DNA from: Melampsora larici-populina 98AG31
Lineage: Eukaryota; Basidiomycota; Pucciniomycetes; Pucciniales; Melampsoraceae
Direction: 5' to 3'
Assembly: GCF_000204055.1 (NCBI RefSeq)
Contig: NW_006768765.1
Location: 2,863,601-2,927,600, forward strand
DNA length: 64,000 bases
Part shown: piece after piece, positions 12,059 to 22,687 of the stretch
Position numbering within the stretch: the first letter of the stretch is position 1
How the letters are laid out: each line of letters begins with the position of its first letter
The notes under the pieces: generated by a model
What the model was told of the DNA's origin: nothing
Databases searched by the model: none
The model's input: only the letters and a program-made list of their open reading frames with translations
Program-made: the position numbers and the translations under genes

Positions 12059-14616
12059 ATGATCATCCACACAAACAATTATCAAAACACCACTACTCCA
12101 ACAGAAACACGACATATCACCGTCCAAGTTATCTGTGAGTTCAGAAACTATGAAGTTCACCTCCAATTCAAAAGACTCAAAATGATCTCCGTTCCCAATG
12201 CTGATACCAAAATTAACTGTTTTATCTTATTATATAGTTGTAAGTCATCATCGACCCTATCAAATTGATTTTTTTGTTCGAATATCAACCTTGAAAACGC
12301 TGAAAATGATCACATTCTATCACAATTGATTGATTAGCCTGATGGAACCCAACCATTGTTCTTTAAACTCTCAAAAACTACAAAACTGATCAAAATATGT
12401 GATACCATTGCAGAAAACTATGGTATAAGTCGAGATAGACAGGCTTTTAGACTTCAATTTTTGGGCGAGACTTTGATACTAGATGGTTCAACACCTGAAG
12501 ATGTATGTCTTCTCTTTTTAAATTTCTTTATTGATTGAAACTGAGACTAATCTGATCTTGTTCTTTCGTGGCAGATGGGCATGGAAGACGGAGCTTGTAT
12601 CTATTTGTTTTGGATCAAGAGACTGGGAACAGCTGTCGGACCAGAAGGCGGAATTATTACCATTGGAGTCAAGTGTAAGTTCAAAATGATCAGATCGAGT
12701 TCTGAGTCGACCCAAACTTGTGAACATCGTATGCTTTTTTTGTTTGCGATTGTAATACTAACTTCAAATGTCTCAAAATTTATCATTTTCTTCATTATTG
12801 TAGTGGTAAGTCATAATTCGACTCACATCAAATCGAAACAATCTTCAAATCTCAACATCGGCAAGACTGACAATCATCAAATTCTATTCCCATTGCATTA
12901 GCCTGATAAGATTCAACCTTTGACCTTCAAAATCAACAAAACTTCGAAACTCGGAAAAATATATGATTACTTGGAAGGAAGCTTTCGTGACCGTGGAATT
13001 CAAAAGAATTTCAAACTTGACTTTCTTGGTCAGACTTTAGTTCCACATCAAACATCGCCTCGAGATGTACGTCTTCTCTTTTACATTCTTCTTTGATCAA
13101 AAATCTGACTATACTCCTTTTGTTCTTTTTGTCATTAGATGGATATGGAAGAGGGCGATTTTATGCATTTAGTTTGGGCTGATGAGCCGGTCCCAGTTAT
13201 TGAACCTCCAAGACCAGGTCTTACCCTCAGGATCAAGCGTAAGTCCAAGTGGTTTAAATTCGAAATCTGGATAATCAAATTATTTGAGGCGGATTCAACC
13301 CTTGGACATCATCTTTACAAGATATGAATGATTTTTGGATTGGATTGTGATGCCAGAACTTCGTCAAGACCCATCATCTTCAAGGCTAATTGTAAGTCAT
13401 GATTGAATTCACATCACTTGGAAAAATCATATAAGTCTTGACCTTAGAAAGAGCAATGAATATCAAATTCTTTTACATCTTTTAGCCTGATGAGAATGAT
13501 GGATTGTCATTAAAAGTTCGACCAACTGCAACCTTTAAATACATATATCAGGGAGTTGCAAAATATTACGGTGTCAGTGAAGGTGGAAATCCTTTTAGAC
13601 TTGTGTTTGATGATCGTCTTATACATCCAAACGATTCAACACCCAAAGATGTATGTTCTTTCTTTTGTTATTCCTCTTTTAATACATTCCCTTTTTGTAG
13701 CTGACTTATATCTTATATTTAGATGGGGCTGGAAGATCAAGATTGTGTGCATTTGATGTGGATTGCGATGCCAGGCGCAGTTGTTGCAGCACGAAGGCAA
13801 AATATCACACTCATAGTCAAGTGTAAGTTGGAATTCAAATTTGAACTTTAAGTCAACACCTCCGAATGATAAATTATTTGAGTCAAATTCAATTATTGAA
13901 CATTAACCCAACAACTTGGGATTTTTTCTTCGATTGAAAATTGTTAACATCCAATGTCATATAACGCACCATTTACAATCATTACAGTGGTGAGTCATCA
14001 CTAAATTCTTATTATAGAAAAGAACGTTCAAATTTCAACCTTGAAAAATACTAATCATCATCAAATTCTGTTAGAATTTCATTAGCCTGACAATAGCGAA
14101 CCCTTGATCTTGAAAGTTAAAGGAACTACAAAGATGATCAAAATATATAATGCAGTTGCAAAACAATTTGGTGTAAGTGGATATAGAGAGTATTTTAGAC
14201 TAATTTTCAAAGGCCAGTATATACGACCAGACCATTTAACGATTCATGATGTATGTTCTCTCTCTTTGTTCTTGTCGATTGTCACTTTTTTGTCATTGAT
14301 CTGAATTGGTTGGTTATGTTTAGTTGAAAATAGAAGATGAGGATTGTCTTGATTTCATTTGGGTTGCAGTACCAGGTCAACAATGTTCACTGCAAGTAAC
14401 TTGTAAGTTCAATAGATCTCAATCTCACTCGGATACAACTTTTTGAATGATTAGCGTTTTGAATCACTCATATCAGTCTAACAGTAATGAATTGTTCTGT
14501 TCTGTTTTGGAATATAATACTAACACAAACTTGCTCATTACCTGATGTTTTTTATTCCAGCTATGTGTCATCGTGAAATCTATGTCACACCAAAAGAGGT
14601 CATATCACCATATTGA
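12059..14616 (+). CDS. tandem SUMO-like domain protein, four-domain copy
   Basis: Each repeat has the SUMO/Rad60-SLD fold signature: a first strand (HITVQV or ITIGVK), PDxxxPLxFK, a helix (KLIKICDTIAENYGIS), FRLxFLGETLxxxxSTPED, then (M)GMEDGxCxYLFW. Domain exons are strikingly regular: 165-bp exons at 12338-12502, 12902-13066, 13486-13650 and 14086-14250, and 100-bp exons at 12575-12674, 13139-13238 and 13723-13822; the last is 79 bp (14324-14402). All joins keep frame only if 2-nt exons (12238-12239, 12804-12805, 13988-13989) are used; the second join seems to use a 23- or 35-nt exon ending at 13391. A final short exon (14561-14616) ends in VISPY. The product is about 400 residues. No Gly-Gly processing site is seen, so conjugation like true SUMO is unlikely; a SUMO-mimicking scaffold is possible. 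The start was chosen by comparison with the second copy. Confidence 0.75.
12238..12239 (+). other. putative 2-nt microexon (TT)
   Basis: The sequence reads TATAG, TT, GTAAGT. The exon before ends in phase 1 (ATC T) and the next begins CCT GAT GGA; the TT completes TTT (Phe) and restores frame. Confidence 0.6.
12804..12805 (+). other. putative 2-nt microexon (TG)
   Basis: The sequence reads TTGTAG, TG, GTAAGT. It joins GTC AAG T to CCT GAT AAG, giving VKLPDK. Skipping it puts TCC then a TGA stop in frame. Confidence 0.65.
13988..13989 (+). other. putative 2-nt microexon (TG)
   Basis: The sequence reads TTACAG, TG, GTGAGT. It joins GTC AAG T to CCT GAC AAT, giving VKLPDN; skipping it gives an immediate stop. 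Confidence 0.65.
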
Positions 14617-15214
14617 ATGATAGATGATTCATTCAATTGTATTATAATTTGATCAGCCTGTTCCAGCACATATGTCATGGATTTTGAAAGTTGGAGCGAG
14701 TAAAACATTTGTTAGGATGTAGGATTTAGTTGTGCAGAGCAATTTGATGGTAATCAAACCCATTTTGGACTTAACTGTGTTCATGAGATTTTAATAGCAA
14801 ATCAAGACCTCAAAATATCTGCCAGCATATTTACCTCGGACTTTTCCAATCAAGGTATTCTTTGATCTCAAACCTTGGATAGAATCTTTTAGAGGTTTGA
14901 GGAGGTGGAGGATGTAGTGTTTGAGGTCACTTTGTCAGAGGTGAGAGGAGTTTAGGTTCATTGATGTTAGTTGATTTCAGAGTCTTGGGGTTGAGTTGGT
15001 TTGTGAGGTGTTTGTTAAGTTAGGGATTTGTTGCAGTTTCTTGGGGTATGTTCATTGTGCATGGATGTCTTGAGGTGTTCTGAGTGGGCTTACTGCAAGT
15101 GATTTGTTTTAAAACTTGTGATGGTGCTTGTAGTGATTTGAATTTGACTTCTGCTGAAGTGGATGAAAAATTCAATAAGTTCTTTGATTTTTTTATATAC
15201 ATATTGTCTCATCA

Positions 15215-15510
15215 CATTTAAAGGGATTGTGAATCAATTGCCTCCATCCATTTTGAAAGCTTTTTGACTTTGATAGTATTCCTTGCATGTAGAACTTTGA
15301 TATTCATTCACAAGATCTTATTAATCAAGTTGCTGTCATTTTAAGATAATACAAACATAGTCATTCTCCAATCAATGTGGCCCCCAAAATTACATTCAAA
15401 GGTATTTTGAATTGATTGACTCCATCCACTTTCAAAGCTTGATCTTGACTTCAAGTGTAGTCCTTGCATGTAGAACTTTGAAAGTAAGCCACAAGATTTT
15501 GATTTGTTTG
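15215..15510. repeat. ~180-bp direct tandem duplication
   Basis: Two diverged direct copies, about 15215-15330 and 15395-15510, share TCCTTGCATGTAGAACTTTG and flanking words (CTCCATCCA, CACAAGAT). Non-coding. Confidence 0.7.
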
Positions 15511-16747
15511 TTGTTTATCAATATACCAATCTTTCCTTCATAAAGACATGTTTTGGAAATAAGATATTTTTGAAATCATTATATTGCTTCAGCCAAGGTT
15601 CTGACCAATATGATTGTTGTTTATAAATATGTTCTTTATAAAGCCGTGTTTTGGAAATGAGAGATTTGTATTGCTTCAGGTTCTGACAGAATTGAAAATT
15701 GTGACATACATCTGTTGGTCATATCAGATTTTGCTGGCATCCATCTCAGATATGTAAATGCATATATAATCTCTTGTTGTAGTCTTGTAGTCTCATGGTG
15801 GTCTCACATCTCACACAGCAACTGATACAAACCTAACCAAGTCCCTCTTGAGCTGAAGCTATTTGAAAGCATACAGTCAATTCAAAAAAACGTGTTACAA
15901 ATTCCCTGCCAATTTTCTGGAGTTTTGCAGGCAACCTGAGAGCATGGCAAGATCAGTGGAACTGGCGAGCACAATCGAGCGCGGGCCAGAGCGAGCGCTG
16001 TCAATCCTGCGTCGCAGCTGTACAGTCCCCAAATAAAACCATAACACCTTTTCCGGATAATCCAATTACATGAACTATCACGTAACATACACCCACTTCC
16101 CCAAACTGGTCATGATCATGAATCATGATACACCCCAACGTAGCCCATGGCCAAAGGTGATCCTAGATCAAATCCACTAAAACCATGATCACAATATTTG
16201 AATCCAATCACGACCTAACCTCACGGCAATCATTGATATCGTATACGTTGAGTGACAATCTATAAACAATACATATTTGGATCAGTCGCGTATCCTTACT
16301 GCACTATTAGATACAATGGAAGTATGCAGAGAAGTTCTGAACACTTTTGATCCCGCCATTGGCCAACATCAAATAAGTAGCCATAGAGATGTGGCCGCAT
16401 TTCTAGTGGTAAAGGGTTGCGTGTGTCACTTGTGCAAGTTAATGCGATGTGTGTGGATCGAAGATTCTTTTGGGTATGGTTAAAGCAATTTTCCGGCTTT
16501 CTGAAGGGATACCATCTATCAGAAACATAGAAGGATCGTAAGCGCATGAGGGGATGGTAATAGTATCATGCGTGAAAAAGGGAAGCCCAAGCAGTTGCTG
16601 GCTGAGCTGTGGAGATTGACCCTGGAAGAGGACAATTACTCTCATAAAATTATCCTCAATCAAGTTGTTTTGGTTTAAATCTATGGGCCATCATCCATTG
16701 TTTTGAGATCGTCAAAACCGAATCGTCGTATATTGGCGAAGTCTGAG

Positions 16748-16792
16748 GGAATCATGGGTTGGATGCATGGGGTTAGGCAAACCCATGATTCC
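16748..16792. repeat. 13-bp inverted repeat hairpin
   Basis: GGAATCATGGGTT (16748-16760) and AACCCATGATTCC (16780-16792) are perfect inverted copies with a 19-nt loop, about 170 bp outside the KDZ transposon. Function unknown. Confidence 0.7.
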
Positions 16793-16962
16793 TTGCTTGT
16801 CTCACGACAAGCATAATCCGGACGTGTGAAACTAGTAAATATCACACGTCTGGGAAAGTCACGCTCGCGTTTGCTCCGCTTCACATTGCTCGCCTGTTCC
16901 TTTGGGCTTGGAATTCTCTGGGCAACCTAGGTCAAGCTTTTGTAAATTGACACCAGGGGATC

Positions 16963-16970
16963 ACTTGACA
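16963..16970. repeat. 8-bp target-site duplication, left copy
   Basis: ACTTGACA directly abuts the left inverted repeat of the KDZ element; an identical direct copy abuts the right end at 26794-26801. Eight-bp duplications are typical of the Zisupton/KDZ group as I recall it. Confidence 0.85.
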
Positions 16971-17196
16971 CACCTCTGTACACCCGTCTGTCCCATGTAT
17001 AACAGTTAAGAAAAGGGCGAATACAGCCTTTGTTGATGGGAGACGTGTGTCTCCCTTTGTCTCTCCTTGTCTCGGAAGTTTTCCCACCTAAGATACGGGG
17101 ACTGGGCCAAATATCTTTAAGATCCATGCCCGATGCACTCGGGGCACTCGGACATTACCCTTGCCAAACGGGTCCAGGGCATAAACACCCACATGC
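16971..17196 (+). repeat. KDZ left terminal inverted repeat
   Basis: The outer ~125 bp match the reverse complement of the right end with about one difference. Further in there are small indels: the right copy has four extra bases near the CCCACCTA motif, and the left copy carries a duplicated GCACTCGGG. Confidence 0.9.
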
Positions 17197-17884
17197 GGTA
17201 TCTTCAATTTACAGGCACCACTAATTCTTGTACTTGACTAGATGACCTACTTCTCTGGTGTACTAGTCTCCTTTGTGTACTGTTCAGAAAGTGTAATATG
17301 CAATGAAGCAACTTCGCACTGAAAAAAAAAAAAAAAAAAAAAAAAAAACATGCCGAACGATACTCTATTCTCAAAGAAGAGATCTCAAAGCTTTGGATGC
17401 ACCAAGTTTAACAAACAATACCGTTTGTCAAATTTGCCAACACCACGAGAGGTCACTTATTTTTTTCACTGCCTCTTTATTTTCATTTAAGTTTTGATTT
17501 GTTATTGCAAAACAGGTGATTTTTTTCGCCAGTTTGTCGCACATGTATTTCCTCACAACTCTCAGATCATGACAGTGTAATTCATGTATAGTAGACCAAT
17601 TGATGATTGACATTGCTCGCGAGTCAGAACAAAAGAATGGTCAAAAAATCCTTTGAGCCGATGAAAAAAAAAGTGCGAGCCAAAAGATAAGCGTGATCTA
17701 GAAAAACAGCGCTTTGGCACCTTGAAAGTAAAAGAGATAACATGAGAAGAGAAAAGAAATGAATGAAAAGAAGAAATATTTTGATCGAAATAAAAGATAT
17801 AACATGATAAAAGATATAACATGAGAGATAAAAGAAAAGAACAAAAGGAATCAGTTGAATGAAATCTTTCTCTTTGGGTTATTA
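17197..17884. other. KDZ element spacer, left end to HMG-like gene
   Basis: Non-coding 3' side of the HMG-like gene inside the transposon. It includes a run of 27 adenines at 17322-17348, a likely length-polymorphic site, and A/G-rich sequence at 17740-17850. Confidence 0.6.
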
Positions 17885-20237
17885 TTACTCTTCTTCTGAA
17901 ACTTCTACATCAGAAGAAGGACGGAGTCGCTTTCTGGGGGTTGAGTCTGTTGATACGGATGAGTTAGTGAGTCGACCGAGCTGGATCAAATCCATACGCA
18001 AGTCCTTCAGGATCATTCGCGCTTGTGAGTTGGTCAGTGCATTGCTTCCCTTTTGGGAAGTTATCCATTCGATTTGCGAACAAGCACTTGGCAGAGCGGT
18101 GACTTCATAGCCCCAACCCTTGAGGGTTTCTACACAATTTTTCCATGGCCATTTTGTATATTTTTCATTTGAAAACTCAACTGTACCAAACAACATGTAT
18201 GTCAGTTAATGTGATTTCACGGTCATAAATATCAGAAAAAAACTTACAAAGCCTAGTTGCTAGTAGTTGTCTTGCCTCTGTTTTGTCGGATTTATCTAAG
18301 GTGAAAGTTTACCTTATAAGCTATGGGATATCAGTGTAGATGAGAGTAGAAAAACAATTATATACATACCTTTTTTTAATGAAACATCAGGTACAAGTCC
18401 CACTTTCCGTCCGAGGATATACGATTGAAGGTTGGTAACACAGTTATCTTCAGGATTAACACGTTTCGTCGCATCATGCCATTTCAGAGCCCCCGGGGTT
18501 GCTCGGATCAGTTGGAGGGATCCATGAGCGATGTGTGTTGACACTAGCATGACAAATCCTTCGAGATGATAGGTTTTAGCAAGCCGATGCATCTACAGCA
18601 GGGAACAAGTTATTTATCTACATTTTGGTATGTAGGCTATCTAAGTTTCAATCCTATGAAAATCACTTACAGTTGAATTCACTTTTTTTAACCAGTTGAT
18701 GACCACACCTTGATCCTCGACAAAGGATCGAGACTTTTTACGCATTTGGATGGCTGACTGATCATTACCTTGATCAGAACCACCACCTGGTTGGGAGGAA
18801 ACCCCACCGTCACCGTTGTTGTCGATGGCTTGCTCTTCCTCGCCTCGTTCAATGATGATTTCCAGCTTCGATTTGGGCTTGTATCGATCCTTTTCTTCCT
18901 CTGTCAGTTTATCGTATTCAGACTTAAGAACCTTAACAGCTTGGCCATTTTTAACACCCCCATCTAGAAAGCAAAAAAGGATAGGGGAGTTTGTCAATCA
19001 AATTGCTTATGCTTATCAATCAATATAATACACTACTTACGCTCTCGGTAAACCGCTCGGCTTTCAGGTGTTTGAGTAAAGCCATGCCAACGAGTGGGTT
19101 CTCGGAAGGCCTGCTTGTGGCCTCTACAGGAACAAGTGGTTTGAAAATATATATCGGTGAAAGGTCTGAATAATGAAAACTCATGTGATGAAAAACTTAC
19201 AAGTATGTTTCGACAGCTGAAAGTCTGACTCCTCTACCAAGGCAGTTGATTGCTAACGCCTTGGTCATTTCCTCATAGAGATTCCGAAAATGTATTTCGT
19301 CGTCCTCTGATAATAGACTTTTGCCAACTTGTTCGGCGGAAAGTCGAAGTTCATCAAGAGACTTCTTTTCCATTAATTCTTCGGCACTCAGACCTTGTGC
19401 TTCGAGGTCAAGTCCATGGTTGTATGATGTATTTGGTAAAAACCCGTTGAGAACGTTCCGAGTTGATACAGTCGAGTCTTTTGCGGCAACAGCACTTTTC
19501 TTTTTGGATTTTGATTTATTTTGTTGTGAGTCTGGACCAGCAGGAACGGTAGCCTGAGAAGGCGTATGTTGAGAGAGTGTTCGATGGGAGGGTGTTTGAA
19601 TGGTGTTCATGGATGTGGAATTGTGTACATTTTGAGGTAAATCAGATAGAGATAGACGGGGGGGGACTTGTTGAGAGTGTGGCTCGATTTGATTGAGATT
19701 AAAAGCTCGAATAGGTTGATTCAGAGTCGAACAATGTTGATTTAAAGCTGGATGATTGGTAGGTTGGGAGAAACCTTCGTAATCACGTTCAAAACTCTGC
19801 AAAGAGAGATCTGGATGCATTGGATCGAGAGGTTGATTACTTTGATGAAATCGGGCCTGATGCGGTTGACAAGTTTGGGGTAGATGCCCTTGATGAGTTT
19901 CAGATTGAGATTGATGATGAGCTTGAGATTGATAATGTTGATGAGGTTGAGCTTGATAATGTTGATGAGGTTGAGCTTGATAATCTTGATGAGCTTGAGC
20001 TTGATAGCCTTGATGAGGTTGATGACGAGTTTGATAAGTTTGATGCGAAAGATCTTGATGAGCTGGATCGATTGGCTGGAAAGGACGATGATCGAAAGGC
20101 TGATTAGTTTGCTGATTAGGCTGATGCATTGGTTGGAACGGTTGTGGAGGAAATCCTTGCAGATGTGGGTTATGTGAGTCCATATCAGGCGCGATGAAAA
20201 GAATGAGGGAAGATTTGAAATGTTTTTTGTAAAACAC
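17885..20237 (-). CDS. HMG-box-like accessory protein of the KDZ transposon
   Basis: Six exons join in frame. The N-terminal ~200 residues (start at 20237, or MDSHNPHLQGFPP at 20183) are a Gln/His/Pro-rich tract with repeated YQAQPHQH units. Across exons 2 and 3 comes the best domain evidence: GHKQAFREPTRWHGFTQTPESRAVYRE, then VLKSEYDKLTEEEKDRYKPK, which matches the helices of an HMG box. Later exons give a conserved-looking block (LQLIRATPGALKWHDA) and a C-terminal module (WPWKNCVETLKGWGYEVTALP) before an acidic tail DVEVSEEE. HMG-like proteins as passengers of fungal KDZ elements are known to me only in general. It lies on the same strand as the transposase and inside the inverted repeats, so it probably moves with the element. 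A DNA-bending or end-binding helper role is inference. Confidence 0.7.
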
Positions 20238-20394
20238 AAAGGTCAGTTTTCAAAATAAACTTTACAAAACCAACTTAACCAAAGAAAAAACACTTAACTG
20301 GCTCATACATCATACAAAACTCGCCTAAAACCACCGAATTTGAAATAAAAAAAATTAAAATAAAAAGCTTGATAAATAATCGAAATGACAAAGT

Positions 20395-21760
20395 CGAGGT
20401 TTGAGATGGCACAAACCGCTGAAAAATGGTATAAAGCATTCAAAATTGCTCTAAGTTTCATGATGCAATAACACAAGATGCTCAGAGGCTGATTTCACAA
20501 AGAGGTTATTATGAAATACTTTTCATAATATTGGTTCTTGAAGGCTATATGGACTTGAATGTGGGGCTTTGAAATGGTATGCACCACAATAAAAGTGATG
20601 TAATTCAGTCAGCATGGCTCCAAAGCTTATGATGTAAAGATAATAAATGTTCAGAAAGAAAATCTAGAATGAGTTACATAAGACATGTTTCTCATAATGT
20701 CAGTTCTTGATGGTCATATGTGCAAAAATGCCAAGTTTTGAAATGGTGCACATCACCTAAATGTGATGTATATAAGTCATTATTTCTCTGAAGGGGATTA
20801 TATAATATTAATAAATATTAAGAAAACAAAATCATCATGAGTTCAAAAGAATAGATTTCTGATATTGTCACTCCTTCAAGGCCATATGTGCAATTATGTG
20901 CAGTTTTTAGATAGTACAAACCACACAAAATTGGTTTAACTCAGTCAATATTGCTCCAAAGTTGAACATGCTTCAATGATGAATATCAAGAAACCAATTT
21001 TAGACAGAGTTTAATAATGTGTTTTTCTTATATTGTCATTTCTTGATGGACATATGTGTGATTTTGTAATACTTCAATATGGTACAAAGGCAATAAAGTT
21101 GGTTTACCTCAGTCAATATACCTCTAAATGTACTGATGTATTGATCAAAATTTTTGGAAAACAAAATTAAATATCAGTTTGAAAGAATGGAATTCTTATA
21201 ATGTGAGTTTCTGAAGGCATTATGTGCTGTGACGTAGGCTTTTATAATAGTACGTACCATATTAATGTGGTATATGGTATACCTCTGTCAATATCAGTCC
21301 AAATGTATTTATGCTTCAATGAAAGATGTTTGAAATAAAATTTCAAAATGAGTTTGAAATGAAGGTTTTCTCATAATGTCAGTTCTTGAAGGCCTTATTG
21401 GGTATGTTGCAAGGTTTTGAGATGGTACAAACTACACAAAAGTAGTATAGCCCGGGCAATATTGCTCTAAACCTATTGATGTGTAGATGAAAAATGTTGC
21501 AAATTCAAATATAAAATGAGTTTGAAATCAAGAATTTCTCATATTCCCAGTTCTTGAAGGCCTTATGTGCAATTATGTCAATTTTTGTAATGGTATAAAC
21601 CACATAAAAGAGGTATAAATCATTCAATATTGCTCCAAACTTAAATATGTATTAATGAAATATATTCAGAGAATAATTTTATAGTAAGTTTAATATAATA
21701 CTTCTTTATTTTCTGCTGGTCTTGATGGACCTTAGGGGCAAAATAGCTTTTTGCGCACTT
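20395..21760. repeat. ~170-bp tandem repeat array inside the KDZ element
   Basis: Variants of TTCTTGAAGGCCATATGTGC recur near 20529, 20703, 20870, 21043, 21208, 21381, 21549 and 21717, i.e. every 165-173 bp. Each is followed by a GGTACAAACCACA-like word and a CAATATTGCTCCAAA-like word at constant offsets. About eight diverged copies have no coding capacity. The period is close to a nucleosome repeat length. Confidence 0.85.
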
Positions 21761-22599
21761 TTCTCCATGCCCATATCTCAGACAATTTTGGTCTTATGGT
21801 AGTTTTGAATGTGGAATTGAATTCTTGAGGGTTTTTTAGGGGGGGTTTATTATTGGCAAATAGCCTCAAAATCACTTTGAAATCTGACTAAATTTTCATC
21901 GACAAAAAGTGATATACATCGTGTTCCACGCTGAATATGCCAACATAAGATTATCCAGGCATGTGAGTGAGGGTGAGTTGGGTGAAAGTTTTGTTCATAA
22001 GTGTTTTAGATACATTTTTCAAACATATCTGAACAACATTGAAGCTTCCTCCATCAACAACAACTGAGTTATCAAATTTTTTGTCTTCTCAACCCCAAAC
22101 CCCTAAGTAGCATTTTTGCGATGTTATACAAACATAACATCTTTTAGCCATATGAATATTGCTTGAGTATGGTTCAAAACTGTTTACCATATACTTGTTC
22201 AATTGTATCAACCATCTTTAACTATTATACATCAACAACCGCTGAGCAATTGTAGTTTTTGTAGGTTGAAATGCAATATTGGTATTTGGTCACGGTCAGA
22301 AGAAGTGCAAAATTAATATCAAGGTTTTGTTGTTAGTAAAAACACCAATAATAAACTTCACATAGAATTCTCTTATGAAAATCTTTCAAACAGAGAAAAA
22401 CTTGTTCAGATCAATGTTGGCCAAGTTGTACTATATTGGTACCATTTGTGGCAAACCAAATAATCAAGCAATTGAAGCTTATCATTGTGTATCAATGTTT
22501 ACAGTATCATATCAATCATCATGTATAATTGCCAACTCTTAAACAAATGTAATCCGCGCACAGTTTTGGAGAACAAGATGATAGAAAAAGATCAAACAA
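21761..22599. other. KDZ element non-coding spacer
   Basis: Between the tandem array and the 3' end of the transposase gene. AT-rich, with no open frame or clear repeat. Confidence 0.5.
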
Positions 22600-22681
22600 A
22601 ATCAAACATAAAAATAACCAGTCAAACAAAAAAATAACCAGTCAAACAAAAAAATAACCAGTCAAACAAAAGAATAACCAG
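22600..22681. repeat. 21-bp tandem repeat, about four copies
   Basis: Near-identical copies of AATAACCAGTCAAACAAAAA lie immediately downstream of the transposase stop codon on its coding strand. It may lie in the 3' UTR. Confidence 0.85.
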
Positions 22682-22687
22682 GAATAT

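Larger units (their letters stand above)
14617..16962. other. intergenic with duplicated spacer DNA
   Basis: No gene is recognised. Just after the SUMO gene there is a faint further domain start (CCTGTTCC after an AG near 14657) that leads nowhere. 15215-15510 holds a ~180-bp direct duplication, and 15540-15700 a shorter one around TGTTTTGGAAAT. Near 15836 a remnant CTAACCAAGTCCCTCTTG matches the ends of the 3624-4195 element. Confidence 0.45.

Noticed and set aside
12575..12902. Single long intron from 12675 to 12901 without the 2-nt exon
   Set aside because: It places TCC TGA in frame, truncating after the first domain, and the same would happen at every join with a GAT codon; uniform repetition argues against this.
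12059..14616. Conjugable SUMO precursor
   Set aside because: No Gly-Gly end is seen after any domain or at the C-terminus.
16277..17224. Open frames around the left KDZ end
   Set aside because: They overlap the inverted repeat on both strands and show no protein motif.
19742..20177. Long frames opposite or shifted in the HMG-like gene (Ile/Leu/Lys-rich, Asp/Glu-rich)
   Set aside because: They are shadows of the CAA/CAT-rich Gln-His repeat in the real frame.
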